Below, piece by piece: positions 8,749-16,668 of a stretch of 64,000 bases of DNA. The position numbers and the translations under genes were made by a program. How positions within the stretch are numbered: the stretch's first letter is position 1; each line of letters opens with the position of its first letter. Under the pieces are notes generated by a model, which ran no database searches, was not told the origin of the DNA, and saw only the letters and a program-made list of their open reading frames with translations. Source of the DNA: Mesorhizobium sp. SARCC-RB16n (GTDB lineage: Bacteria > Pseudomonadota > Alphaproteobacteria > Rhizobiales > Rhizobiaceae); NCBI RefSeq assembly GCF_008520305.1, contig NZ_ML703301.1:1-64000 (forward strand), in the 5' to 3' direction.

Positions 8749-9126
8749 GACGGAGAGACTATGAACCTAAAGCTCCGATTTGCGCGCGGTAGGTAAGCTC
8801 AATCCCCAAGAAAACTCAAAGTTATCAGCGGAGTTGGCGGGTCCGGGACGCTTTCGCGGCTTGGGCGGCTGCTCAGCAATTAATTGCTGGGTGTCCGCTT
8901 CGGGATGCAGCTAGGGCCAGGGGTCAAAATCGACCCATCGACCGTAAGCGATTCGAACGTTTCTTAACGCCAAACGCCGCCATTTCTACGCTTTTTCACC
9001 GATGGGCTATCTCCCGTTCTTCGCACGGCGTGGTTTCGGCGGCTAAAGCGTACTGTGGAGGGCAATCGGCGGTTTTGGCGCACCGAGCGTGACTCGAACT
9101 TCATTCCTTATATCCCCGATTTCAGT
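8749..9126. other. Non-coding stretch with a 16-bp palindrome
   Basis: No convincing reading frame lies between the ATPase start and the scpB stop. It holds a perfect AT-rich palindrome, CAGCAATTAATTGCTG, at 8874-8889, about 125 bases upstream of the ATPase start, which could be an operator for it. Nothing else stands out. Confidence 0.4.
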
Positions 9127-9825
9127 TCATGCCTCTATCTCGAAAGTGGCATCGTCGACCTCTCCGTCTGCCAGTCCCACCGGAATATCACCGGCCAGCA
9201 GCTTTTCCTTCGACAGCAGCCCGGCGTCCTCGAGAGCTTCGAAATCCGGCAGCTGGCGCAGCGTGTCGAGCCCGAACTGCGACAGGAAATTTTTTGTCGT
9301 CACATAGGTATAGGGCGCGCCCGGCTGCGGACTGCGCGGCCCCGAGGCGATGAGGTTCTGCCCCCGCAGCACACCGATCAGGTCGCGTGACACCTCCTTG
9401 CCGAAGAAGGAAGACAGCTCGCCACGCGTGATCGGCTGGAAATAGGCAATGCACATCAAGACGAGCGCCTCGGATTGCGACAGCTCTTTTGTCCCTTGCC
9501 CCGAGGGCATGCCGAAGGCCGCCTGGATGGCGTCGCCAAAGACTTTCTTCGTCCGGTGCTGCCAGCCGCCGGCGACCGACACGAGCTCGTAAGGGCGGCC
9601 GACGAGTTCGGCGCGGATGTCGTCGATGATCAGCTCGAGATTGCAATTCTTCCCCACCACCCGCGCGAGGACACTACGTGTCACCGGTTCGCTGGCGGCA
9701 AAGATCACCGCTTCGACGCGGCCCATCCATTCCCGCCAGCGCAGTTCTGGCGGCAGGTGCTCGAGCTCGGTGTCGACCAGCACAGGCTGTTCGTTCGGCT
9801 TGCGGCGGGCGGACGATTCGCTCAT
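9127..9825 (-). CDS. ScpB-like (kite) protein, plasmid orphan
   Basis: Resembles ScpB, the winged-helix 'kite' subunit that works with kleisin ScpA and the SMC ATPase in chromosome condensation. Typical features are EAVIFAASEPV near residue 37, a first winged helix, then LSQSEALVLMCIAYFQPITRGEL marking the second winged helix, and YTYVTTKNFLSQFGLDTLRQLP. Length is 232 residues, with an acidic C-terminal tail. It begins two bases after the stop of the DUF1403 gene and must be translated with it. Neither scpA nor smc occurs in the window, so it either borrows chromosomal partners or works with DUF1403. Confidence 0.85.
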   Translation of the reverse strand: MSESSARRKPNEQPVLVDTELEHLPPELRWREWMGRVEAVIFAASEPVTRSVLARVVGKNCNLELIIDDIRAELVGRPYELVSVAGGWQHRTKKVFGDAIQAAFGMPSGQGTKELSQSEALVLMCIAYFQPITRGELSSFFGKEVSRDLIGVLRGQNLIASGPRSPQPGAPYTYVTTKNFLSQFGLDTLRQLPDFEALEDAGLLSKEKLLAGDIPVGLADGEVDDATFEIEA

Positions 9826-9827
9826 CG

Positions 9828-10781
9828 CTACAACCCAAACAGCCGAAAGGTGGTGCGGCCCGACAGCTCACGCACCGCATCGAGCTGTTGCAGCCGCTCG
9901 AATAGGCGCCGTGCCGCAAACCGCGACAGGTTCTTTGTCACGAGCGAGCCGGAAACGGCATCTTCATTCAGGAGCAAAAAAATCACGTCGCCGGCGCCTT
10001 TCGCGCGCAGTTTCGGCGCCACCGCTAGCAGTCTTTCGGCGCGGCGCGACAACTCGCCGCCCAGCCGGCAGGCTTCCGCCGCCGCTTGAACCAGCGCAAC
10101 GCAGACCGCCCGCTCAAAATTCTTTTCGCCCGGCCGGATTCTTTTGCCTCCACTTTCGGAGCGGAAGGTCGGCGAAAAAACCTGGGTCACCAAGAACGGC
10201 AGCGGCCGCGGCCAGCGCAGGCTTTGCGCCAGCACCAGGTCGGCGAGCCACCAGGCCAAAAGCTCGGAGTCGGGCCGCGTCGCGACGATATGAGCGGCAA
10301 TCGCCGCGGCGGCGAATGGTGCCGAGCGACGCGACGTAGCCAGATGTTCGATTTGCGTGCAGAGGTCGGCGAGCGCCGCGCCGTCCCAGTGGAGACCAAG
10401 CTGGTCGACGATCTTTTCGAGCCTGTCGGCGTGGGCGATGGGCGGATGGGCGGCCAACTGCCGCCAGGCGCCCAAAATGGCGCCGGCGGGGCCGGGATCG
10501 GCGCCGGCCGGGCGCAGCAGCCAGGCATCGCGCAGGGCGGCTTCGTCCTCTGAGCGGCCCACGAGACGCATGCTGGCGGCAGCACTCTTCAGCGCCTGGC
10601 GCTGGCGCCAGGCGCCGGCCCAGCTGGCTTGTGTGCGGGTAAGCGTGTCCAGCGTCGCCAGCGCGGCGCCGGCCTGGAAGGCGGCGTCAGCGTCGCTCGA
10701 CGCGCCGCCGGCCGCAAGCGCCCAGGCCGGCACGGTGGGCGGCGCGGCGGGGTTGGCGGTCGCGGGATCGAGGCGAATCAT
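9828..10781 (-). CDS. DUF1403 family protein
   Basis: A 317-residue, Ala/Arg-rich, probably all-helical protein that I assign to DUF1403, a family seen mostly on rhizobial plasmids. Near residue 60 is the block WRQRQALKSAAASMRLVGR followed by DEAALRDAW, the most recognisable stretch. The last 50 residues (NLSRFAARRLFERLQQL to the end) look like a winged helix. No enzymatic motif is visible. The stop is followed two bases later by the scpB start, which indicates translational coupling. By analogy with kleisin-kite gene pairs it might serve as a kleisin-like partner of ScpB, but that is inference. A long AT-rich inverted repeat lies 75 bases upstream. Confidence 0.75.
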   Translation of the reverse strand: MIRLDPATANPAAPPTVPAWALAAGGASSDADAAFQAGAALATLDTLTRTQASWAGAWRQRQALKSAAASMRLVGRSEDEAALRDAWLLRPAGADPGPAGAILGAWRQLAAHPPIAHADRLEKIVDQLGLHWDGAALADLCTQIEHLATSRRSAPFAAAAIAAHIVATRPDSELLAWWLADLVLAQSLRWPRPLPFLVTQVFSPTFRSESGGKRIRPGEKNFERAVCVALVQAAAEACRLGGELSRRAERLLAVAPKLRAKGAGDVIFLLLNEDAVSGSLVTKNLSRFAARRLFERLQQLDAVRELSGRTTFRLFGL

Positions 10782-10855
10782 GCTTTCGAGGGTAAATCGC
10801 GCGTGCGCTTTTCGCCATCATTTTCGCGTTAAAACGCACAGCCTGTCGCACGTCT

Positions 10856-10890
10856 AAAACGAATGATAATGTTGCATTATCGTTCGTTTT
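10856..10890. repeat. 35-bp AT-rich inverted repeat upstream of DUF1403-scpB
   Basis: Arms AAAACGAATGATAATG and CATTATCGTTCGTTTT are complementary except for one base and are separated by TTG. The element lies 75 bases before the DUF1403 start. Symmetry and size fit an operator or a core site for the nearby tyrosine recombinase. A smaller symmetric element, GCGTT-AA-AACGC, lies at 10826-10837. Confidence 0.6.
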
Positions 10891-11014
10891 GTTCTCTATA
10901 GGAGAAATGGCCGTTTTTATCGAGCAAAAGCCTGAATTTCACCCCCAGCGACCGTCCGGACCATCCCACAGCACAGGATCGGAAGCCGCGGTGTCGGCCG
11001 ATCGGGTGCGCTCG

Positions 11015-11542
11015 TCACAGGTGCCCGCTTGCCCTAAGGGTTGCGGCAAAGGTCGCCAGCGGAGAGACGAGGGTCAGCGGACGATCCTCCAGCGGCTCTG
11101 CTCCATAACCGCCATACCATCGGGCGGCCCGCTCGTTCTTGGCGTCGATGATGATCAGCACGCCGCCAACCGCGTCCGCGACCCGGATGCAGCGCAGCGC
11201 GGCCGCGAGCAGAAGCTGGCCACCAAGCCCCCTGCCCGCGACGGATTTGTCCACGGCCAGACGCGCCAGCAGAAAACTCGGCACATTGTGACGCGCCAGG
11301 CCCTTGATCATCGCGGCAGGAACGGCGGCGTGGTCGACCGAAGCCGGCGCCAGGCTGTAGAAGCCCAGGACCCTGTTCGGCGCATCGTCGGCAACCGCGC
11401 AGAACGTCTTGACGGCGTTCTGCTCATGCCCCTGGCGCGCATAGCGCTGTACGAAGGTATTCATCTGCGCATCGCCGCAGTCGAATGCCTTGCGATCATG
11501 AGCCTTGGCGATCGGCTCTTCGTGCCAGGACGGCAGCGTCAC
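11015..11542 (-). CDS. GNAT acetyltransferase toxin (TacT-like)
   Basis: Predicted toxin that acetylates charged aminoacyl-tRNA, as TacT and AtaT do. It shows the family opening (two halves of a GNAT fold, with FDCGDAQMNTFVQRYARQ near residue 20), the acetyl-CoA loop VAGRGLGGQLL and the end DAKNERAARWYGGYGAEPL. Length is 175 residues. It starts with GTG in a 4-base GTGA overlap with the antitoxin stop, a classical TA arrangement with antitoxin first. The last residues (FAATLRASGHL) may not be family sequence. It sits between DUF1403 and the integrase and is intact by reading frame. Confidence 0.88.
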   Translation of the reverse strand: MTLPSWHEEPIAKAHDRKAFDCGDAQMNTFVQRYARQGHEQNAVKTFCAVADDAPNRVLGFYSLAPASVDHAAVPAAMIKGLARHNVPSFLLARLAVDKSVAGRGLGGQLLLAAALRCIRVADAVGGVLIIIDAKNERAARWYGGYGAEPLEDRPLTLVSPLATFAATLRASGHL

Positions 11543-11817
11543 AGGTTCTTGGGCAGCCCTGCCGCAGCCCTGCGCAATTTCTCATTCGGCTTGGGCGGGT
11601 TGTCGAGGAGTGCGAGAATGCGGCTGAAATCACGCTCCGAAACCTTGATGGTGTCGGCTTCGGCGAGCACGGATTCCGCCTCGCGCAAGGCCGATTGGGT
11701 CACGAAGCTGGTGAGATCGGTATGGCGAAGGGCAGCTGCCCGCAGCAGGCGTGCTTTCACCTCCGGCTTAACCCGGATGTTCATCCGATCGGTATCGTCA
11801 AGGGCAGCGCGGGGCAT
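11539..11817 (-). CDS. DUF1778 ribbon-helix-helix antitoxin
   Basis: A 92-residue antitoxin that would neutralise the GNAT toxin and repress the pair. RMNIRVKPEVKARLLRAAAL is the ribbon and first helix; DLTSFVTQSALREAESVL completes the RHH, and the C-terminal part (SERDFSRILALLDNPPKPNEKL) is the toxin-binding arm of TacA-type antitoxins. I chose the ATG at 11817 because the frame continues upstream to 12027 with no family sequence and would overlap the integrase. It overlaps the toxin by 4 bases. A 12-bp palindrome (11879-11890) upstream may be its operator. Confidence 0.87.
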   Translation of the reverse strand: MPRAALDDTDRMNIRVKPEVKARLLRAAALRHTDLTSFVTQSALREAESVLAEADTIKVSERDFSRILALLDNPPKPNEKLRRAAAGLPKNL

Positions 11818-11878
11818 GGGCTCGGTCTCGATTCTGTGTCCGAGCTCTAGATACAGCTGACGGTCCAGATTTTCAATA

Positions 11879-11890
11879 CAATGCGCATTG
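11879..11890. promoter_or_regulatory. 12-bp palindrome between antitoxin and integrase
   Basis: CAATGCGCATTG is a perfect palindrome in the 97-bp gap between the divergent antitoxin (starts 11817) and integrase (starts 11915). RHH antitoxins bind short palindromes near their own promoter, so it is a candidate operator that might also affect the integrase. It overlaps a possible TTG integrase start at 11888. Confidence 0.4.
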
Positions 11891-11914
11891 AATGCGTACA
11901 GGAATGGCAACAGT

Positions 11915-13030
11915 ATGGAAGCCGACGAAGACGATCTTCCCGACATCATCGATGTGGTGATGGAGATGGGCCGCGTGTCGCAGGAGCGGTCAACCGAAGC
12001 CCCCTCCCCTCTCCCGGCCGTGGCCAATCCGAGGCTGCCGGCGCATCTCGACGCGTTGGCCGGCCGTGCCCGCGACTATGTCGAGGCGGCAAGCTCGGCC
12101 AATACCCGTCGCGCCTACGCTTCCGACTGGAAGCAGTTTGCCAGCTGGTGCCGACGCCAGGGTTTTTCGCTCTTGCCGCCCGATCCACAAACCGTGGGGC
12201 TATACATCACGGCGCTCGCCTCCGGCAGTGCCTTAGGCACGGCCTCAGGGGACAAAAAATCCGTATCGACGATCGAGCGTCGGCTTTCCTCGCTGACCTG
12301 GAATTATGCGCAACGCGGCCAGCCGCTCGACAGGAAGGACCGCCACATCGCCACCGTCATGGCCGGCATCCGCAACAAGCACGCAGCCCCGCCCCGGCAG
12401 AAGGAGGCGGTGTTGCCCGAGGATCTGATCGCCATGCTGGAAACGCTCGACCGCGGCACCCTGCGCGGCCTGCGGGACCGGGCAATGCTGCTCATTGGTT
12501 TTGCCGGCGGCCTGCGCCGCTCGGAGGTCGTCGGCCTCGATGTTTCGCGCGACCAGACCGAGGATTCTTCCGGCTGGATCGAAATCCTCGACAAGGGCAT
12601 GCTGGTGCGGCTGCGCGGCAAGACCGGCTGGCGCGAGGTCGAAGTTGGGCGCGGCTCGTCCGATGCGAGCTGCCCGGTCGTGGCGCTGCAGACCTGGCTC
12701 AAGCTTGCCCGTATCGCCCACGGTCCGCTTTTTCGTCGGGTGACAGGGCAAGGCAAAAAAGTCGGAGCCGACCGGCTCAACGACCAGGAGGTCGCCCGCC
12801 TGGTCAAACGCACCGCGCTGGCGGCCGGCGTGCGTGGAGATCTGCCGGAGGGCGAACGCGGCATGATGTTTGCCGGCCACTCGTTGCGCGCCGGCTTGGC
12901 GTCCTCGGCCGAGGTCGACGAACGCTATGTCCAGAAGCAGCTTGGTCATGCCTCGGCCGAAATGACCCGCAAATACCAGCGCCGCCGCGATCGCTTCCGT
13001 GTCAATCTCACCAAGGCGAGCGGACTGTAG
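11915..13030 (+). CDS. Tyrosine recombinase/integrase
   Basis: Site-specific recombinase of the XerC/D-like tyrosine family, cutting and rejoining DNA through a 3'-phosphotyrosine. The N-terminal core-binding domain includes SSANTRRAYASDWKQFASWC; the catalytic domain shows Arg I in GGLRRSEVVGL, the H-x-x-R box in FAGHSLRAGLASS, then QLGHASAEMTRKYQRR carrying the second His and the nucleophilic Tyr. About 371 residues. The ATG at 11915 is preferred, with a TTG at 11888 as alternative. It diverges from the GNAT-RHH pair and from DUF1403-scpB. Two decayed relatives lie at 13868-13935 and 15050-15972. Its target site is unknown; the inverted repeat at 10856 is a candidate. Confidence 0.9.
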   Translation: MEADEDDLPDIIDVVMEMGRVSQERSTEAPSPLPAVANPRLPAHLDALAGRARDYVEAASSANTRRAYASDWKQFASWCRRQGFSLLPPDPQTVGLYITALASGSALGTASGDKKSVSTIERRLSSLTWNYAQRGQPLDRKDRHIATVMAGIRNKHAAPPRQKEAVLPEDLIAMLETLDRGTLRGLRDRAMLLIGFAGGLRRSEVVGLDVSRDQTEDSSGWIEILDKGMLVRLRGKTGWREVEVGRGSSDASCPVVALQTWLKLARIAHGPLFRRVTGQGKKVGADRLNDQEVARLVKRTALAAGVRGDLPEGERGMMFAGHSLRAGLASSAEVDERYVQKQLGHASAEMTRKYQRRRDRFRVNLTKASGL

Positions 13031-13091
13031 GGACAATTGGCTCCCTCCCCTCCCCTGCCCGACCACAAGACCGTACGTCCGGACCGTTCGC

Positions 13092-13496
13092 TCAGCGGTT
13101 CGGGGTGATCAGTTTCAATGATGGAAAATAGGTGCGATAGCGGCCGATGTCGCGGGTCAACAGCGGCAGCCCGTCGACGGCGGCATGGGCGCCAATGAAG
13201 AAGTCGGGTAGCACGCCGGTGCGCGATCCGCCCGACTTGCGATATTGCGTGAATACCTTTCCAGCAAGAAACAGGGCAGCGCGCGGCATCGGAGCGAGTT
13301 CGAGACCCGCCTCATCGATAACCGCGTCGAGATCCTCAATGCGCTCATATCGAACGGCAAGCTCGGCATAGACTGCGTCGTTGATCAGTAGAGGCCCGTC
13401 GAGGCTCGCCGCCTCAAGCTGACCGATCGACCAATCCGCCCACTTCGGATCATCGGTGACAAGGTCGAGCAGAACGTTGGTGTCGACCAGCGTCAC
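13092..13496 (-). CDS. vapC: PIN-domain ribonuclease toxin VapC
   Basis: Mg-dependent endoribonuclease toxin. The PIN fold starts LVDTNVLLDLVTDD with the first catalytic Asp; an acidic residue in NDAVYAELAVRYE and the Asp pair in VLPDFFIGAHA and LLTRDIGRYRTYFP complete the active site. Length is 134 residues. The start is GTG in a 4-base GTGA overlap with the VapB stop. It is convergent with the integrase, with 61 bases between their ends. Confidence 0.9.
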   Translation of the reverse strand: MTLVDTNVLLDLVTDDPKWADWSIGQLEAASLDGPLLINDAVYAELAVRYERIEDLDAVIDEAGLELAPMPRAALFLAGKVFTQYRKSGGSRTGVLPDFFIGAHAAVDGLPLLTRDIGRYRTYFPSLKLITPNR

Positions 13497-13726
13497 GCTT
13501 CGCCACGCGTCAATGCCATGATCGCGTTTGTGTCGAGCCCCTTGCCGGCATGACCCCGCAATTTCGCGAAGCGGCTCGCCGGCTGCTTTTTGTCAGAGCG
13601 CGCAAGCACCACACTGCCATCGGCCGCACGGCGGAAATCAACCTTGCTGCCGGGAATAATACCGAGAAGATCGCGGACGGGCTTCGGGATGGTCACCTGG
13701 CCCTTGGCTGTGACTGTCGTAGCCAT
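13493..13726 (-). CDS. vapB: AbrB/MazE-type antitoxin VapB
   Basis: Antitoxin of the SpoVT/AbrB swapped-hairpin class that masks VapC and represses the operon. TVTAKGQVTIPKPVRDLLGI is the DNA-binding hairpin; SKVDFRRAADGSVVLAR completes it, and the C-terminal 30 residues (RFAKLRGHAGKGLD) would bind the toxin. Length is 77 residues. The start at 13726 is 11 bases inside a promoter-proximal inverted repeat (13738-13765), which fits autoregulation. Confidence 0.9.
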   Translation of the reverse strand: MATTVTAKGQVTIPKPVRDLLGIIPGSKVDFRRAADGSVVLARSDKKQPASRFAKLRGHAGKGLDTNAIMALTRGEA

Positions 13727-13737
13727 GTTTCACCTTT

Positions 13738-13765
13738 GTAATACCGGACATACAGTAGGTATTAC
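13738..13765. promoter_or_regulatory. Inverted repeat, likely VapB operator
   Basis: Perfect 8-bp arms GTAATACC and GGTATTAC are separated by 12 bases, directly upstream of vapB. VapB/AbrB-type antitoxins bind such inverted repeats at their own promoters. The spacing places one face on each helical turn. Confidence 0.6.
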
Positions 13766-13867
13766 TCCAGGCGTTAAATTTCAATCCCAAGCTAATCGAA
13801 ATCACCAAAGAGCGCAGCGGCCTATACGCGCGGGACTCGCCGCCGCTGGCGAACTGACGAAAGGCGA

Positions 13868-13935
13868 ATGACGCGCGAAGACCAGGGCCGGCACGATCGT
13901 TCCGCGTCAGTTTCATCAAGGCGAACGGATTGTAG
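13868..13935 (+). pseudogene. Integrase C-terminal remnant
   Basis: Sixty-eight bases match the last 22 codons of the integrase at 11915: MTREDQGRHDR, a one-base shift, then FRVSFIKANGL and a stop at 13933-13935. The intact gene ends MTRKYQRRRDRFRVNLTKASGL. The catalytic Tyr is lost. It marks a former third integrase copy. Confidence 0.65.
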
Positions 13936-14021
13936 AAGAAAAGGCTCCTCCCCCTTATTCAGTCAGGCCGGCACCAAATTGGCATGGGCGCCGAAGTCCA
14001 ACAGCTGTTCGCCACCGAGCC

Positions 14022-14540
14022 CTACCGCCAGGACAACTGGTCTTTCGGCAATCGTCCACTCGGGTCGAACACCGTCACCTTATGCGGCGGTGACGGACCC
14101 CAGTCCCAAAGCACGAGGTTGCGATCGTCTGTCTCGGCGCCTGGTGCAAAGCTCGGCACCAGAATGCCCGCAATACCCTGGGATCGCAGCCGGTCGTAGA
14201 CGGACCAGGACGCCGGGCGCTCTCCGTCGCTGAGCGCCGTCGCCCAGGCGCAGGCCATGTCCTCGAGCGCGATAGAAAATTCTCCCCTCGCCTCGTCTGT
14301 TGTCAGATCCACGATGTCATCGCAGTCGATCTCATAGGAACACAGCACGCAAGGATCGATCCGGTGCGCGAACCCCTGGTTGGCTTCCTTGACCGCTGTC
14401 ATGATGGTCAGCGCCAGATAGAGCGCCGGCACGCCTTTGGGATTAAATCGCGCACCTCTGATCGCCGCCCCTTCGCCGGAAGTCGGCTTGAATGCCCAAC
14501 GTGGATCGTGTGCCCGGTAGCAGGTCCCAACGAACCTCAA
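14022..14540 (-). CDS. RES-domain toxin (NAD-degrading/ADP-ribosyl type)
   Basis: RES-domain toxins deplete NAD+ or modify it, as MbcT does. The family pattern is visible: CYRAHDPRWAFKPTSGEGAA, then GARFNPKGVPALYLAL with the Arg of the RES motif, a conserved Glu in TAVKEAN, and VYDRLRSQGIAGILVPSFA with the final Ser. Length is 172 residues. The frame begins with TTG overlapping the antitoxin stop by 4 bases. The gene is intact and lies between two integrase remnants. Confidence 0.85.
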   Translation of the reverse strand: MRFVGTCYRAHDPRWAFKPTSGEGAAIRGARFNPKGVPALYLALTIMTAVKEANQGFAHRIDPCVLCSYEIDCDDIVDLTTDEARGEFSIALEDMACAWATALSDGERPASWSVYDRLRSQGIAGILVPSFAPGAETDDRNLVLWDWGPSPPHKVTVFDPSGRLPKDQLSWR

Positions 14541-14935
14541 GCGAAACCACCAACGGCCATGTGATCGAGATAGTCACGGACCGCAGCGGCCTTGCCGTCC
14601 TTCACCAGCGCTTCAGCAGTGCGTCCGCCAAATGCTGGAAGCGGCTGAGCTCGATACCAAGCCATCGCCTGCTCCTTGCCGCCCGCCCAATCCGTCACAC
14701 GACTGATGATCTCAAGCATTTCCCGCAGACGCCCCTGTGTCTTCACCGTAGCGCTGCGCTCTGAGCGATAGAGGGTCTCGCGAGCAAGACCGGCGGTCTG
14801 GGCCAACTGGCCCTTGGACATGCCAAAACCGTCCGCAACCTGCTCGATCGCAATCTTCCCGTTCCGGTCCATATAGGACAAGATGAGAGGTCCATTCTGC
14901 TCGGGGACCTTGAGTGCATGGGCCACAGAATTCAT
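14537..14935 (-). CDS. Xre/MbcA/ParS-type antitoxin (DUF2384)
   Basis: Antitoxin partner of the RES toxin. An HTH of the Xre class (SKGQLAQTAGLARETLYRS) lies in the middle, and the C-terminal MbcA/ParS domain contains EMLEIISRVTDWAGGKEQAMAWYRAQPLP and GRTAEALVKDGKAAAVRDYLDHMAVGGFA, the part that plugs the toxin site. I chose the ATG at 14935 (MNSVAHALKV); an earlier Met at 14968 is possible. Its stop overlaps the toxin start. Confidence 0.86.
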   Translation of the reverse strand: MNSVAHALKVPEQNGPLILSYMDRNGKIAIEQVADGFGMSKGQLAQTAGLARETLYRSERSATVKTQGRLREMLEIISRVTDWAGGKEQAMAWYRAQPLPAFGGRTAEALVKDGKAAAVRDYLDHMAVGGFA

Positions 14936-15049
14936 CCTACCATACTGAGAGTCATATTTCTTGTGCAAAAGATATGGCAGTTCTCGACACCTTTCAAGTC
15001 CAGGACCGAGCTATTCAAGCTGCTGCCACCGCCCCAGCCCGCACGAGGA

Positions 15050-15972
15050 TCAAGCCGACCGTGCGCGCGCTTATGTCGAAGCAGCGCGTTCCGCAAACAC
15101 CCGTCGCGCCATGCCGCCAACTGCAAGCATTTTTTGAGCCCGTGCCGGCGTCAGCCGTTTGGTTCGCAGCCGCCAGACCCGCAGATCGTCGGCCTCTACA
15201 TCAACGCATAGGCTTCGAGCAGTGGAAGGGACACAAAGGCGGTGGCGACGACAGAGCGCCGCCTGTCATCCCTAACCTGGAACTACACGCAGCGCGGCCC
15301 ATCGCTTGACCGGAAGGACCGTCATATCGCCACCGTGCTCGCCCCGTCAGAAGGAAGCTGTGCTGCGCGACGATCTTGTTGCCATGCAGAAGACGCTCGA
15401 CCGCAGCACGCTGCGCGGCCTGCGTGACCGCGCCATGCTGCTTTGGGCTTCGCAGGCGGCCTGTGCCGCTCCGAAATCGTCGGCCTCGATCTTGGCCGCG
15501 ATCAAACTGAAAATGGCCGCGGGTGGGTCGAGATGCTTGACAAATTGTTCTTGTGACGCTGCGCGGCAAGGCCGGCTGGCGCGAGGTCGAGATCGGCCGC
15601 GGTTCGTCCGCGCCACCTGCCCAGTTGTCGCGCTCGAGATTGGCTGAGGTTTGCCCGCATCGTCGCATGGCCCCTCGTTCCGCCGTGTTACTGGCCAGGG
15701 TAAACGGTCGGCGTCGATCGGCTCAACGATCAGGAGGTGGCCCGGTTGGTCAAGCGCACGGCCTTGGCCGCCGGAGTGCGCGGCGATCACTTCGCGAGCG
15801 AGCGGGGCCAGAAGTTTTCGGCCATTCGCTGCGCAAGCCTCGCTTCCTCCGCGGAGGTTAATCAACCTATGTGCAGAAGCAGCTTGGCCACGTCTCGGCG
15901 GGGATGACACGCAAGTATCAGCGACGGCGCGACCGCTTCCGGGTCAATCTCACCAAGGCGTCCGGGCTCTGA
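15050..15972 (+). pseudogene. Decayed tyrosine integrase, relative of 11915-13030
   Basis: Pieces in several frames follow the intact integrase from near residue 55 to the end. ARAYVEAARSANTRRA occurs at about 15060, ERRLSSLTWNYTQRG at 15254, LDRKDRHIATV at 15305, LRGKAGWREVEIGRGSS at 15557, and the last codons NLTKASGL run into the TGA at 15970-15972. Multiple indels and stops break it, and there is no N-terminal start. It is a degenerate second copy that, with the 13868 remnant, brackets the RES-Xre pair. Confidence 0.88.
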
Positions 15973-16480
15973 AACCCCTCTCTTTTGCTTGGTTGGGGTG
16001 GCTGTGCGACGGGTAGCTTTGCGTATCGGAAGCAGGAAGTAGAAGCGACAGCGGCTTCGCTAGCTGCGAGCGAGCCTCTTCGTCGAGGTGGTCTCACCGA
16101 GACGCGGCTTGGCATCGGTTCGGGAACCATCTTCACGACTCTAGGCAACGAGTGCTGTTCACATTTTCGTCTGGTGAGCGAACTCGATACCATTACTCCA
16201 TCCGCGCACTTGGCGTTTATCGCGAGGCAACTGGCTGATGAGCGCTGCCCCCTCTCCTCCGACGAGCTATCACCTCCTTCGCTTCGCGTCTTCAAGGGAG
16301 GTGAAAGACAACATGGCCGCTTTACAATGTCGGGCCAACACGCGGTCGAGTTTGATCTGCAGATACACGTCACAAGCTCAATGTCGTGATCCCTTGCCAG
16401 GCACCGGTGCGGAGCGCCTAAGGAAGTCGAAGAACTGGGCATGACGCTTGGGTAAGCAGGATTTGTGCTTGGATGGTAGG
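15973..16480. other. Non-coding stretch before the rep region
   Basis: Open frames on both strands here have no recognisable domains and look like GC-driven chance frames. I see no repeats or terminators of note. The rep-associated sites begin at 16482. Confidence 0.35.
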
Positions 16481-16481
16481 C

Positions 16482-16495
16482 TTGTCCGCTGACAA
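16482..16495. promoter_or_regulatory. parS: parS-like site 1, upstream of repA
   Basis: TTGTCCGCTGACAA matches the core TT-NN-C-N-GC-N-G-NN-AA of the palindromic RepB-binding parS consensus of repABC plasmids. The outermost bases of the full consensus (G and C) are C and A here. It lies 187 bp before repA. A near-identical site follows repA. Confidence 0.72.
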
Positions 16496-16586
16496 AATCG
16501 CCGAATTGTGCAGCATATTCAGATGCATGAAACATATTATTGAGCTATGTTCTGCGACCCTTAAGCTTTTGTTAACTTTAAATTTC

Positions 16587-16614
16587 TTGCCCGGGCGAAC
16601 GAATCGGACATAAT
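16587..16614 (+). promoter_or_regulatory. Candidate repABC promoter
   Basis: TTGCCC and CATAAT are separated by 16 bases, about 55 bases before the repA ATG. This fits a sigma-70 type promoter for the operon. A second option is the AT-rich stretch just upstream. Confidence 0.4.
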
Positions 16615-16668
16615 GACGGTTGCTTGGCGCTTTTACGTCAAAAATCGTTTTTAGAGAGTCCCGATCGA

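Noticed and set aside
15918-16535. A 205-codon frame before repA
   Set aside because: Composition is Ser/Arg-rich and frame-biased, it overlaps the integrase pseudogene and the parS-like site, and shows no domain.
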